Below the pieces are notes generated by a model, which searched no databases, was not told the DNA's origin, and was given only the letters and a program-made list of their open reading frames with translations. Shown here piece by piece: positions 52,312-61,365 of a stretch of DNA of 64,000 nt. How positions within the stretch are numbered: position 1 is the first letter of the stretch; every line of letters starts with the position of its first letter. This DNA is from Actinoallomurus spadix (GTDB taxonomy: Bacteria; Actinomycetota; Actinomycetes; Streptosporangiales; Streptosporangiaceae): assembly GCF_024055725.1 (NCBI RefSeq), contig NZ_JAMXMX010000001.1, positions 186,001-250,000 of the forward strand, read 5' to 3'. Made by a program: the position numbers and the translations under genes.

Positions 52312-53223
52312 TCAGGCGCTCCGCCGGCCGAGGTCGCCGGCCGGGTCCGGGCCGATGTCCCGCAGGGTGTAACCGTCGGGGTAGGACCGGGTGTAGGGCT
52401 TCTTCGGCCGGGAGGACGGTCGCGGCGGCAGCAGCCGTACGACGAGCGCCCGCGCCTTGAGGACACGGGGCGCGGCGGCCTCCAGGATCCGGGGCGCGCG
52501 CGGCAGGCCGAGGGCCTGGCGGAGCGGCGCGTCGGTCATCGCCAGCACGCCCTTGCGGGCGAGCGGGCGCAGGAATCGGGGGAACCAGCCCTCGAAGACG
52601 GCGATCGTGGCCTCCGCCACCCGGTGGTTCTCCGGGGAGTAGGCGTAGTTCTTGCGCTCGTATCCGTCGAGGAACTCCGCGAACTCCTCGTAGGTCTCCG
52701 GGATCTCCTTGAGCCCCATGAGGCGGCCGATGTGGCGGAAGGTGTTGACCGTGGCCCGCACCTCGTGCCTGCTGTACGGGCGCCAGCCGTACTCCGCCAT
52801 CCAGCGGACCGGGACCACCACGAACGTCGACAGGACGTAGAGGAAGTCGTCGTTGGAGATGGAGTACCGGCCGTGGATGCGGTTCATGCGGCGGAGCGCG
52901 GCGCGGCCGCGTTCGGAGTCCAGCCCGCCGTCCTGTGTCATCTCGTAGAGCAGGACGACGGTGTCGTCATAGCGTTTCTGACCGCGCCGCGCGAACTCCC
53001 CGGTCCGGTCGAGCAGGCCGCCGATCGACGGCACCGCGTACGTGCGGAAGAGCGCCAGTTCCAGGGACCGCTGGAGGTCCCACGGGAACTCGTACTCGGC
53101 GCTGATCCGGTAGATGTCCTGGTAGTCGCGCTCCGGGTCGAGGGCCTGGAGCTGCCGTAGACGGGTGTAGCGGGCCATCCCGAATCTCCGTATAAGGGGG
53201 TGATTACCGGATTCGGACCCCAT
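52312..53223 (-). CDS. MpaB/Lcp-family oxygenase-like protein (DUF2236)
   Basis: 303 residues. The DUF2236 core is present: LQALDPERDYQDIYRIS, EFPWDLQRSLELALFRTYAVPSIGGLLDRTGEF, KRYDDTVVLLYE, RMNRIHGRYSISNDDFLYVLSTFVVVP, and a conserved His/Arg helix HEVRATVNTFRHIGRLMG. Relatives bind heme b and cleave polyisoprene or oxidise meroterpenoids (MpaB). There is no signal peptide. ATG 53178 has the better ribosome site (GGAG) and is the alternative start. Confidence 0.86.
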   Translation of the reverse strand: MGSESGNHPLIRRFGMARYTRLRQLQALDPERDYQDIYRISAEYEFPWDLQRSLELALFRTYAVPSIGGLLDRTGEFARRGQKRYDDTVVLLYEMTQDGGLDSERGRAALRRMNRIHGRYSISNDDFLYVLSTFVVVPVRWMAEYGWRPYSRHEVRATVNTFRHIGRLMGLKEIPETYEEFAEFLDGYERKNYAYSPENHRVAEATIAVFEGWFPRFLRPLARKGVLAMTDAPLRQALGLPRAPRILEAAAPRVLKARALVVRLLPPRPSSRPKKPYTRSYPDGYTLRDIGPDPAGDLGRRSA

Positions 53224-53315
53224 GATCGTACGGGAGACGGCCGCGCGGCGGCAGTGGTGGTGTCAGGCGAGTGCCCGGAACGCCCGCCCGGGACGCCCGG
53301 CCGGGCGACGCCCCG

Positions 53316-53855
53316 TCAGGCGAGGCCGGTCAGGACGCGGTCGAGACCGGCGGTGAACCGCTGGTCCCAGTCGACCTCGTCGATGGTCGTTCCGGACGCC
53401 CGCTCGCGGGCCTCCAGGGCCACCGTGCCGAGCAGGTAGCCGAGAAGGACGTGCGCGCCGACGGACGCCTCCGCCTCCGGCAGGCCGGACTCGCGCAGCA
53501 GTTCCCGTACGGAGAGGGTCGTCGTCACGAGCGCCCCCGGGCTGCGGCGGGTGACGATGAGGGGCATCACGCCGACGTGCTCGAGCAGCCGGCTCCGGTA
53601 GGCGTGCGCCCAGGAGCGCAGCCGCTCGCGCGGCTCGCCGTCGCCGGGTGGCACCGGCAGCGCGGCGACGTGGGCGATCAGCTGCTCGAGGAGCTGCTCC
53701 TTGCCGTGCGGGAGGTGGTGGTAGATCGCCATCGCCTCGACCCGCAGCGAGTCGCCGAGGCGGCGCATGGTCAGCCGGCCGAGGCCCTGGCCATCGATGA
53801 GGTGGAGCGCGGTCTCGATGATGCGCTCACGCGTGAGCGGTTCCCGCTGCGACAT
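53316..53855 (-). CDS. TetR-family regulator
   Basis: 179 residues. The HTH (LTRERIIETALHLIDGQGLGRLTMRRLGDSLRVEAMAIYHHLPHGKEQLLEQL) is typical, and the C-terminus has the tetracycline-repressor-like TetR_C_1 fold (VTRRSPGALVTTTLSVRELLRESGL). The effector is unknown. It is divergent from the 53970 gene and could control it or the MpaB-like gene. Confidence 0.92.
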   Translation of the reverse strand: MSQREPLTRERIIETALHLIDGQGLGRLTMRRLGDSLRVEAMAIYHHLPHGKEQLLEQLIAHVAALPVPPGDGEPRERLRSWAHAYRSRLLEHVGVMPLIVTRRSPGALVTTTLSVRELLRESGLPEAEASVGAHVLLGYLLGTVALEARERASGTTIDEVDWDQRFTAGLDRVLTGLA

Positions 53856-53969
53856 GATCGCACCTTACTGCGTAAAGGCGGTCGCCGGAAGAGCGTCCCG
53901 GCTGCGTGTCACCTCGCCGTACCCTCTACCCTTGGCTCGGAGAGCATCGAGGAGAAAAGGGGAGCCGTC

Positions 53970-54380
53970 ATGGTCCTGGGTCGCAAGGTGAGCCCGGAGG
54001 TCGCTGAGCGCCACGCCGCGGACAAGGAGCTCGCCGCCGGGCTTCGCGACCGGCTCGCCGCCGCGCAGGACGCGGAGCGGGAGTTCCACGCCGCTCAGGT
54101 CGAGGGCCGTTCGCTCGACGAGCTGCGCCCGCTGGCGGTCGCCTACGATCGCGCCCTGTACGCCGCGCTGCTCGCCGCGGAGGCGGCCCAGCGGGTGGCG
54201 ATGGGCCCGAAGACGTACGAGCACGGCGACGCCAAGGAGCGCCGCGCCGCGCAGATCGCCGCGCGCAAGGCGCGGGCCAAGGCGAGCGTCCGTCCGTACA
54301 TCAACGAGGTCGACCGGCTGCGCACCATGCGGGAGGCGCACAAGCTGGCCGTGCGCACGACCCCGCCCGCCCACGTCTGA
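53970..54380 (+). CDS. Hypothetical all-helical Ala-rich protein
   Basis: ATG 53970 follows GGGGAG by five bases. The 136 residues are almost entirely Ala/Glu/Arg/Lys-rich helix (RHAADKELAAGLRDRLAAAQDAEREFHAAQ...) with little to suggest catalysis. No family recognised. It is probably a real gene given ribosome site, codon bias and the strong terminator following. It is divergent from a TetR gene. Confidence 0.7.
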   Translation: MVLGRKVSPEVAERHAADKELAAGLRDRLAAAQDAEREFHAAQVEGRSLDELRPLAVAYDRALYAALLAAEAAQRVAMGPKTYEHGDAKERRAAQIAARKARAKASVRPYINEVDRLRTMREAHKLAVRTTPPAHV

Positions 54381-54410
54381 GGCGTTCCACCACCACGCGG
54401 GACCGGCCGT

Positions 54411-54435
54411 GCGGCGCCCGGACACCGGGCGCCGC
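54411..54435 (+). terminator. 11-bp perfect-stem terminator
   Basis: GCGGCGCCCGG (54411-54421), loop ACA, CCGGGCGCCGC (54425-54435). It follows gene 53970-54380 by 30 bp. The remaining ~340 bp before 54774 has a few ATG-started frames with no ribosome site and shows no other gene. Confidence 0.7.
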
Positions 54436-54773
54436 CGCCGGACACCGCCGCGGGAGCGCCGACGGTCCGGGGCGGACCGGTCGCCGCGCGAAGACCCGCG
54501 ATCGCAGGGCACACCATGGTGACCCGGTCGAGAGGGGACCTTGACCCTCGGCGCGATTCGCTCGTGCCGTCGCCACTTGTCCATGAAATCGCCGCCGGAT
54601 TTCGTCTATCGGGGACAAGGCAGTGCCCCACCAGCGTGAACACGGCGCGGTCGGAGTGGCACGGGCCGATGAACTCTGAGACTCTACCGACTCAGGTGTC
54701 GTCGTGGGCAACAGCGGCCGTCCCGGCCACGGCGATGCGAGCCAGCAGGAAGTGCTCTGTCCGGGGGGATCAG

Positions 54774-55400
54774 TTGGAGCGCACGCCGCCTGATCGGCGA
54801 GACCTTCTCGGCGCATGCCGGGAAGGCGTCATCGCCATCTGCGAGCTCGCCGCGCACTTCTCCGACTGGTCCGTGCCGACGCCGTGCAGGGAGTGGGAGG
54901 CCATCGACCTGGCCGGCCACCTGCGTTGCGTCGCGGAGAACTTCCACGAGTACCTCAACGACGCTCCGAACAGCAGGCTGTCCCGGCTGTTCGCCCAGGA
55001 CGCCCCGGCCGCCCTCATGATGCGCCAGCTGTCGCGGCAGAACGCCGCCGAGCTCGCCGTGCTGCCGCCCGCCGAGGGCCGGGACCACATCGTCGCGTTC
55101 GCCGTCTCCGCCGAGGCCTACTCCGACCGGCTGCTCGACGTGTGGGACGAGCCGTACCTCTCCTACCGGGGCACGAAGCTGACCGCGGGGGACTACGCCG
55201 GGGCGGTGTGCGTCGAGTGGCACCTGCACGCCTGGGACCTGGCCCGCGCGCTCGACAAGGATCACCGGCCCCGCCGGCCCGACGTCATCGCCGCGGCCTG
55301 GCGCACCGGAGTGCCGCACCTGCCGGTGCCCGGCCCGGGCGACGAGTGGGAGGCGGTGCTGCGCGCGTCCGGGCGGTCGCCGGACTGGCATCCCGAGTGA
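54774..55400 (+). CDS. DinB/maleylpyruvate isomerase-like mycothiol-dependent family protein
   Basis: Taken from TTG 54774, which follows GGGGGGATCAG. ATG 54735 and ATG 54669 are longer in-frame options with no ribosome site. The 208 residues form the four-helix TIGR03083-like fold: CELAAHFSDWSVPTPCREWEAIDLAGHLRCVAENFHEYL and VEWHLHAWDLARAL supply the His residues of the metal site. Such proteins use mycothiol in isomerase or transferase reactions, which fits an actinobacterium. Substrate unknown. Confidence 0.83.
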   Translation: MERTPPDRRDLLGACREGVIAICELAAHFSDWSVPTPCREWEAIDLAGHLRCVAENFHEYLNDAPNSRLSRLFAQDAPAALMMRQLSRQNAAELAVLPPAEGRDHIVAFAVSAEAYSDRLLDVWDEPYLSYRGTKLTAGDYAGAVCVEWHLHAWDLARALDKDHRPRRPDVIAAAWRTGVPHLPVPGPGDEWEAVLRASGRSPDWHPE

Positions 55401-55538
55401 CGCGCCGAGCGCCCTGACCGTGTGCGTCAAGTGAGGGCGCGGTACAAGAACCGTGAACGGTTTCTTGTGACCCGTGGGCAACGACGGGCGGGGGCGGAGA
55501 CGCCAGACTGTCGGGCACTCGTCAGTGGAAGGGTGGCC

Positions 55539-56198
55539 GTGTTCTTCTCGCTCCTCAAGCACGTGTTGCTGGGACCCCTCCTGAGGATCGTGTTCCGGCC
55601 CAAGGCGACCGGCACGGTTCCGGACGGCGCCGCGATCCTCGCCTCCAACCACCTGTCGTTCTGTGACTCCCTGTTCCTGCCGCTGATGGCGCCGCGCAAG
55701 GTCGTCTTCATCGGCAAGGAGGAGTACTTCATCGGCGCCGGTCTCAAGGGACGGCTCATCGCGGCCTTCTTCCGGGGCGTCGGTACGATCCCGGTCGACC
55801 GCCGCGGCGGCTCGGACGCGGCCGACGCGCTCGACACGGCGCTGCGCGTGCTGGGGCAGGGCAGGCTCTTCGGCATCTACCCGGAGGGCACCCGGTCCCC
55901 GGACGGCCGGCTCTACCGGGGCAAGACCGGAGTGGCCCGGCTGGCCCTCGCCTCGGGCGCGCCGGTGGTGCCGTGCGCCCTCATCGGCACCGACAGGGTC
56001 CAGCCCATGGGCCACCGGATGCCCAAGAGGATCGCGCGGGTGGAGGTGCGCTTCGGCGAGCCGCTGCGGTTCGCCGAGGACGCCGACCCCAGGGCCGTCA
56101 CCGATGAGATCATCGCGGCGATCCAGAAGCTGTCCGGCCAGGAGTACGTCGACGTCTACGCCGCCTCCGTCAAGAACGGCGACCGCGCTCGCCCCTGA
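55539..56198 (+). CDS. 1-acylglycerol-3-phosphate acyltransferase-like protein (PlsC family)
   Basis: GTG 55539 after GGAAGGG gives 219 residues; GTG 55533 is an alternative. Acyltransferase blocks: NHLSFCDS (HxxxxD), GKEEYF, GTIPVDRRG, YPEGTRSPDGRLYRGKTG and PVVPCALIGTD. It transfers an acyl chain to lysophosphatidate or a related lysophospholipid at the inner membrane face. A -10-like and a run of lower GC lie upstream (55401-55538). Confidence 0.92.
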   Translation: MFFSLLKHVLLGPLLRIVFRPKATGTVPDGAAILASNHLSFCDSLFLPLMAPRKVVFIGKEEYFIGAGLKGRLIAAFFRGVGTIPVDRRGGSDAADALDTALRVLGQGRLFGIYPEGTRSPDGRLYRGKTGVARLALASGAPVVPCALIGTDRVQPMGHRMPKRIARVEVRFGEPLRFAEDADPRAVTDEIIAAIQKLSGQEYVDVYAASVKNGDRARP

Positions 56199-56287
56199 GC
56201 CGGGACGTCCGGGAGCCTCGCGACCCCGGGACCGCCGGGAACACCGGGAACAGATCCGTGCTCCCGGCGGTTGCAGGGGGTGGCGGG

Positions 56288-56935
56288 TCACAGAGGCTGG
56301 ACGAACCCCGACTCGTACGCCGCGATCACCGCCTGGGTGCGGTCCCGGGCCCCGAGCTTGGCCAGCACGTTCCCCACGTGGGTCTTCACGGTCTCCACGC
56401 TCACGACGAGGTCCGCGGCGATCTCCGCGTTCGACAGCCCCCGGGCCATCAGGGTGAGGACCTGCTCCTCGCGCTCGGTGAGCCGCGCCCGCCGCACCCG
56501 GTCGGCCTCGCGGCCCGCTGCGTGCCGGGCGGCCAGCCCCCGGATCGCCGCGGGGAACAGCAGGGAGTCGCTGAGCGCGACGGTGCGGATCGCCTGCAGG
56601 ATCTCCGGCGGGCGGGCCCGTTTGAGCAGGAACCCGCTCGCGCCGGCGCGCAGCGCCTCGTACACGTAGTCGTCGTTCTCGAACGTCGTGATGACCAGGA
56701 TCCGCGGCGGTTCGGGGACCGCGTCAAGGATCGTGCGGGTGGCCTGGATGCCATCGACGGCGGGCATGCGGACGTCCATCAGGACGATGTCGGGGCGCAC
56801 CGAGCGGACCATCGGCAGCACCTCGGCGCCGTCGGCGGCCTCGCCGGCGACCGTGAGGTCCGGTTCGGCGTCGATGATGGCGCGCAGGCCGGTGCGGATC
56901 AGCGGCTCGTCGTCCGCGATGAGGATGTCTGTCAC
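56288..56935 (-). CDS. NarL/FixJ-type response regulator
   Basis: GTG 56935 overlaps the kinase stop (GTGA). The 215 residues have a receiver ([14 protein letters not shown], phospho-Asp in VLMDVRMP, Thr in VITTFEN, Lys in LLKRARP) and a LuxR HTH ([48 protein letters not shown]). It is the output of the adjacent kinase. The target is unknown, but the divergent Rho paralogue is the nearest candidate. Confidence 0.95.
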   Translation of the reverse strand: MTDILIADDEPLIRTGLRAIIDAEPDLTVAGEAADGAEVLPMVRSVRPDIVLMDVRMPAVDGIQATRTILDAVPEPPRILVITTFENDDYVYEALRAGASGFLLKRARPPEILQAIRTVALSDSLLFPAAIRGLAARHAAGREADRVRRARLTEREEQVLTLMARGLSNAEIAADLVVSVETVKTHVGNVLAKLGARDRTQAVIAAYESGFVQPL

Positions 56936-58149
56936 TGTCTTTCCAGTTCGAGCAGGGGGACGACGGGGATCGTGACGTGTACTCGCCACCGTGTGCCGTC
57001 GAGGCCCGCGGTCGAGTGCCCGCCGAGGAGGGCGACGCGCTCCCGGACGCCGCGCAGGCCGCTGCCGCCGCCGGTCCGTGGCGTGGCGCCGGACCCGACC
57101 GGGTTCGTCACCTCGAGTTCGAGCCGGTCGGAGCGGACCTCGATCCGCACGTCGACGGAGACCTTGCCGGCGTGCCGGAGGACGTTCGTGAGCGCCTCCT
57201 GCAGGATGCGGTAGGCCTCCCGGGAGACCACGGCCGGGATGCCACCGGTCGCCCCGACCTCGGCGCGGACCTCGACGCCGGCGGCCCGGGTCTGTTCCAC
57301 CAGCGCGGCGACGTCGGCGAGCGTCCGCTGCGGGGTCCGGGCGCTCGGGTCCTCGCGCAGCAGGCCGAGCACGTGGTCGAGGTCGTCCAGGGCGGTCCGC
57401 CCGGTCTCCTCGATCGCCGACAGCGCGCGGCGGACGAACTCCGGGTCCGCGTCGAGGAGGCGGGCCGCGGCGCCGGCCTGAAGGGTGGTGACGGTCAGCG
57501 CGTGCCCGATGGAGTCGTGCAGCTCACGGGCCAGCCGGTTACGCTCGATCAGCTGCTCCGCGCGCCGTTCGAGCTGCACGAGCCGGTCCGCCGGGGACGG
57601 GCCGAGCAGCGCCGGCGCCAGCCGGGCCAGCAGCGCTCCGACGGCCGCTCCGAGGCAGATGATCAAAGGAAGGCCCAAGACGCCCAGGAGCAGGGCCCCG
57701 CCGGTGACCAGTGCCGCGGAGTGGCCGAACACCGCCCGCAGCAGGGTCGGGGCCACCGGCAGGGCGATCACGGCGGCCAGCCCGGTGCCGCCGCCCACGC
57801 CGATGTGCAGGGCCCACCAGACGGCGGTGCGCCGGCGTGATCGCCACGAGCGCATGCCCTCCGCGGTCTCCTCGGGCAGTCGTACGTCCAGCAGCGTCTC
57901 CGCGGCGGTCCGGGACAGGATCCGCACGGCGGGGATGAAGGCCACCGCGCTGGAGACGGCGATGTAGGCGAGCAGCATGACCGCCGACTGCAGCACCTGG
58001 TCGGCGGGCAGCCGCCCGGCGGTGCCCATGATCTGCAGCAGGCCGGCGTAGATCAGGAGGTACGGCACCAGGAGCGCCGTGCCGCCGAGGAGGAACGTCC
58101 AGAGGCGGTACGTCGTCATGCTGAAAAGCGGGCGGACCAGGAACTTCAC
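56932..58149 (-). CDS. Sensor histidine kinase, NarX-like (HisKA_3)
   Basis: 405 residues. About six TM helices (~15-190) form the sensor part with no large extracytoplasmic domain, suggesting detection within the membrane. HisKA_3 has the phospho-His in [16 protein letters not shown]. The HATPase has NVLRHAG and [11 protein letters not shown]. Together with the overlapping regulator it makes a two-component pair of the type that in actinobacteria often senses envelope stress or antibiotics. Confidence 0.94.
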   Translation of the reverse strand: MKFLVRPLFSMTTYRLWTFLLGGTALLVPYLLIYAGLLQIMGTAGRLPADQVLQSAVMLLAYIAVSSAVAFIPAVRILSRTAAETLLDVRLPEETAEGMRSWRSRRRTAVWWALHIGVGGGTGLAAVIALPVAPTLLRAVFGHSAALVTGGALLLGVLGLPLIICLGAAVGALLARLAPALLGPSPADRLVQLERRAEQLIERNRLARELHDSIGHALTVTTLQAGAAARLLDADPEFVRRALSAIEETGRTALDDLDHVLGLLREDPSARTPQRTLADVAALVEQTRAAGVEVRAEVGATGGIPAVVSREAYRILQEALTNVLRHAGKVSVDVRIEVRSDRLELEVTNPVGSGATPRTGGGSGLRGVRERVALLGGHSTAGLDGTRWRVHVTIPVVPLLELERQ

Positions 58150-58575
58150 GCCGAGATCCTCGCAGAACGGCGGCTCGCCCCGCCTCCCCCGCAGGAGCGA
58201 GGTTCCGGTGGCCCGGGAAGACGGCTGGTGCTCCGGGCACTCTGTGCTATATGTTGGGTGCGACGCCGGGATTCCCGCCCGATCGGGAAAGGCGTTCTCT
58301 CACTGAGGGGCACCGGCCCCACATTTCTTCACAGGGGCATCACCTCATCTTGTCTCTCAGAGACATCGCCCCATTCTTCGCCGCCTGAGTGTCCGGCGGG
58401 CATCTCGATTCTTTGAAAGACGCGAAGGCTCCGCGAAAAGCGGTCGTGTCCATCGCGCTCATCGCTTCCTCGCGTACCGCTTCGCCGTACGCGATTCCTC
58501 CGGCGGCCCGACGCGCCGCCTCGTAATTCCGCGTGCCGTTCTCGCGACGGCGCCGAATTCCCGAAGGGATCCTTC
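58150..58575 (+). promoter_or_regulatory. Long pyrimidine-rich 5' leader of the Rho paralogue
   Basis: A 426-bp gap between divergent genes. Near 58247 GCTATATGTTGGG looks like a -10. From about 58315 to 58575 the plus strand is unusually rich in C and U with few G runs (e.g. ACATTTCTTCACAGGGGCATCACCTCATCTTGTCTC), like a rut site. A perfect 13-base palindrome GTCTCT-C-AGAGAC is at 58352-58364. At the end GAAGG-GAT-CCTTC (58563-58575) folds the ribosome site against the start codon. Confidence 0.5.
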
Positions 58576-59751
58576 ATGACCACCACCCTCGAATCCATCA
58601 CCACCTCCCGCGTGCCGGCCGGGCGGGAGAATCCGGCGACGCCCGTCTCCGGTGTCCTGGACGTCGGCGACAAGCAGGCGTTCGTCCGGACGTCCGGCTA
58701 CCTGGCCGGCCCCTCCGACGTGTACGTGTCCCTCGCGCAGGTCCGGCGGTTCGGGCTGCGTCCCGGCGACCGGATCGACGGCGCGGCCCGCCGCCCGCGG
58801 CCAGGTGACGAACGGCAGAGGTTCCAGGCCCTCGTCCGGGTCGACGCCGTGAACGGGCTGCCGCCGGACGACGCCGCCGCGCGGCCCGAGTTCGCGAGTC
58901 TGACCCCGCTCCACCCCCGGGACCGCCTGCGCCTGGAGACGGGCGGGAAGGACCTGGCCGGCCGCGTCGTGGACCTGATCGCGCCGATCGGGAAGGGCCA
59001 GCGCGGGCTCATCGTCGCGCCGCCGAAGGCCGGCAAGACGATGATGCTGAAGTCCATCGCCACGGCCATCCGCCTCAACCATCCCGAATGCCACCTGATG
59101 GTCGTGCTCGTCGACGAGCGCCCCGAAGAGGTCACCGACCTGCGGCGGTCGGTCGACGCCGAGGTCGTCCACTCGACGTTCGACCGGCCCGCCGCCGAGC
59201 ACGTCGCCGTCGCCGAGCTCGCGATCGAGCGCGCCAAGCGGCTCGTCGAGCTCGGGCAGGACGTCGTCGTCATCCTCGACTCGATCACCCGGCTGGGACG
59301 GGCCTACAACCTCGGCGCGTCCGCCGGCAGCCGGATCCTCGCCGGCGGCGTGGCCACGACGGCGATCCACCCGCCGCGCCGGTTCCTCGGCGCCGCCCGC
59401 AACATCGAGGAGGGCGGCTCGCTGACCATCCTCGCGTCCGTCCTGGTCGAGACCGGCTCCCGCATGGACGACGTCTTCTTCGAGGAGTTCAAGGGGACCG
59501 GCAACATGGAACTGCGGCTGAGCCGTGAGCTCGCCGACAAGAGGATCTTCCCCGCCGTCGAGGTCACCGGGTCGAGCACCCGCCGTGACGACCTGCTGCT
59601 GTCGCCGGCGGAGCTGGAGGTCGCCACCCGGCTGCGCCGCGTCCTGCACGCGCTCGGCCCGCAGGAGGCTGCGGAACTCCTCATCGGGAGGCTCCGCGAC
59701 ACGGCGTCGAACGCCGAGCTGAGCAGGATCGTGCTGACCGCCGCCCGCTGA
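58576..59751 (+). CDS. rho: Short Rho-family transcription termination factor (probable second Rho)
   Basis: 391 residues starting at ATG 58576. It has a cold-shock-like RNA-binding part (~25-110) and a Rho ATPase core: Walker A APPKAGKT (K154), Walker B VVVILDSITRLGRAYN, Q-loop-like GSRILAGGVAT, and FEEFKGTGNMELRL with the R-loop. It is slightly shorter than E. coli Rho and lacks the long Arg/Asn-rich insertion of housekeeping actinobacterial Rho proteins (usually over 600 residues), so it is likely an extra copy. Its long leader suggests self-control. Confidence 0.92.
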   Translation: MTTTLESITTSRVPAGRENPATPVSGVLDVGDKQAFVRTSGYLAGPSDVYVSLAQVRRFGLRPGDRIDGAARRPRPGDERQRFQALVRVDAVNGLPPDDAAARPEFASLTPLHPRDRLRLETGGKDLAGRVVDLIAPIGKGQRGLIVAPPKAGKTMMLKSIATAIRLNHPECHLMVVLVDERPEEVTDLRRSVDAEVVHSTFDRPAAEHVAVAELAIERAKRLVELGQDVVVILDSITRLGRAYNLGASAGSRILAGGVATTAIHPPRRFLGAARNIEEGGSLTILASVLVETGSRMDDVFFEEFKGTGNMELRLSRELADKRIFPAVEVTGSSTRRDDLLLSPAELEVATRLRRVLHALGPQEAAELLIGRLRDTASNAELSRIVLTAAR

Positions 59752-59992
59752 GGACCGCGCGCGAACCCGACCGCCACGTCCAGGCGCGGGGAATGTTCGA
59801 TTGATCGGGTTTTGTTCGGCCCGGCAGCCGGCCCGTTGCGAGCGGTGGGTTCCCAGGTCAGCCTGAGGTCGCCGCCGTTCAGTGCACCCCCGGCGTCTCC
59901 GTCCCCAGGCGACGGCGCCGGCGCGGCGACCGCGCCGCCTTCACAGGGGCGGCGGCGCGGCGGGTGGCCTCCCCGACCCGGAAGGATCCTCC

Positions 59993-61240
59993 ATGGCGCG
60001 TGGACATCGATCGGCCGGTGCGGTCGCCGCCGCTCTGGCGGCACTGCCGGCGGGCTGCGCGACCGCCCTGTGCGGCCCGGGCGCGCAGCGGGCGGCGCTC
60101 GGCGTGACCTCCCACGCGGGCCTGCAGCGGTACGTCTCCCAGGCGACCGGCAGCGACTCCGCCGACGGGACCAGGAGACACCCGTGGGCGACGATGGGGC
60201 ACGCCACGGCGGTCCTGGACACGATGAGCCTGAGACGGGGCGGCGTCACCGTGCACGTGCTCGCCGGGACGTACCGGGAGCCGGTCGTGAACGACAAGGA
60301 CGGGCGGCCGGACGCGTACGTCACCTTCGTCGCCGACCCTCCCGGGAAGGTGCTGATCAAGCCGTCGAGCGGCAGGTTCGCCTTCCGCAACAACGGAGAC
60401 TACGTGCGCATCATCGGATTCGAGATCACGGACCCGACGGCGTCGGAAGGGATCTTCCTCGACGCCTCCCACGACGTGGTCCAGGGCAACCACGTGTACA
60501 GGGTCGCCACGATCGGCTGCCAGAACGACGACGGCGACGGCGGCCGGTCCGGGTACACGGCCACCGGCGACGGGATCGGCGACAACGGGGAGGAGGCCGG
60601 CAACGTCATCACCGGCAACCGGGTCGAGCGCATCGGCCCGTCGTCCCGCTGCGACTACAAGCACGGGATATACCCGTCCGCGGCCCGGGACCTGGTGCGG
60701 AACAACCTCACCTACGGCAATTCCGGGTCCGGGATCCGCTTCAACCACAACATCGTCGGAATCACCGTCTCCGGCAATCTGACCTTCCATAACCGGAATC
60801 ACGGAATCCACATCTCCGGCGACGACGACGCGGGCGGGGTTGCCCGCGGATTCGTGATAACGAACAACGTCATCGCGCGGAACGCGATGTACGGCGTCAA
60901 CGTAAACTCCAACGCCGACGATCCGGGGAACGAGTACGGGCACAACCTGTTCTTCCACAACGGCTACGGAACGTTCGGCAGGAACAACTCCAAGGACGAT
61001 CCGTGGACGCCCGGCAGGGCGGACGGTGAGGTCGTCGACCCGGCGGGGCTGGGCATGGTGGACTATCGCGACGACGGCACCGGCGACTACCACCTCCGGC
61101 CGGCCGCGCCGGAGGCCGACGCCGGCACGCCGCTGGGCGCGCCGGCCACCGACTACGACGGCGTCAGGCGGCCGCAGGGCCACGGCTACGACATCGGGCC
61201 GTTCGAACTCGCCTGCCCGCCCACCGGGCACGCCACCTGA
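59993..61240 (+). CDS. Secreted right-handed parallel beta-helix protein
   Basis: ATG 59993 follows GGAAGGATCCTCC. The signal peptide is MARGHRSAGAVAAALAALPAGCATALCG, with a marginal lipobox (LPAGC). A DUF1565-like entry (YVSQATGSDSADGTRRHPWATMGHATAV) and beta-helix rungs follow (NNGDYVRIIGFEIT, GIFLDASHDVVQGNHVYRV, GNVITGNRVERIG, GIRFNHNIVGITVSGNLTFHN, GFVITNNVIARN). 415 residues in all. Probably a polysaccharide lyase or binding protein; pectate-lyase Arg/Lys residues are not evident. GTG 59882 is a poorer start. Confidence 0.87.
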   Translation: MARGHRSAGAVAAALAALPAGCATALCGPGAQRAALGVTSHAGLQRYVSQATGSDSADGTRRHPWATMGHATAVLDTMSLRRGGVTVHVLAGTYREPVVNDKDGRPDAYVTFVADPPGKVLIKPSSGRFAFRNNGDYVRIIGFEITDPTASEGIFLDASHDVVQGNHVYRVATIGCQNDDGDGGRSGYTATGDGIGDNGEEAGNVITGNRVERIGPSSRCDYKHGIYPSAARDLVRNNLTYGNSGSGIRFNHNIVGITVSGNLTFHNRNHGIHISGDDDAGGVARGFVITNNVIARNAMYGVNVNSNADDPGNEYGHNLFFHNGYGTFGRNNSKDDPWTPGRADGEVVDPAGLGMVDYRDDGTGDYHLRPAAPEADAGTPLGAPATDYDGVRRPQGHGYDIGPFELACPPTGHAT

Positions 61241-61273
61241 CATCCCCACGGGCACGCGCCGCCGGCCGGCTCC

Positions 61274-61365
61274 GGCGCGGAGGGCGGCGCGTGGCGGGCG
61301 CGGAGGGCGGCGCGTGGCGGGCGCGGACGGCGGCGGGTCAAGGGTGCGGACGGCGGCGCGTCACG
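61274..61365. repeat. 23-bp tandem repeat, four copies, ending in the LysE stop codon
   Basis: Units start at 61274, 61297, 61320 and 61343. Copies 1 and 2 are identical (GGCGCGGAGGGCGGCGCGTGG plus CG, 23 bp); 3 and 4 differ at a few positions. The last contains the LysE stop codon (61361-61363). The arrangement parallels the 34-bp array at 27331. Confidence 0.85.
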
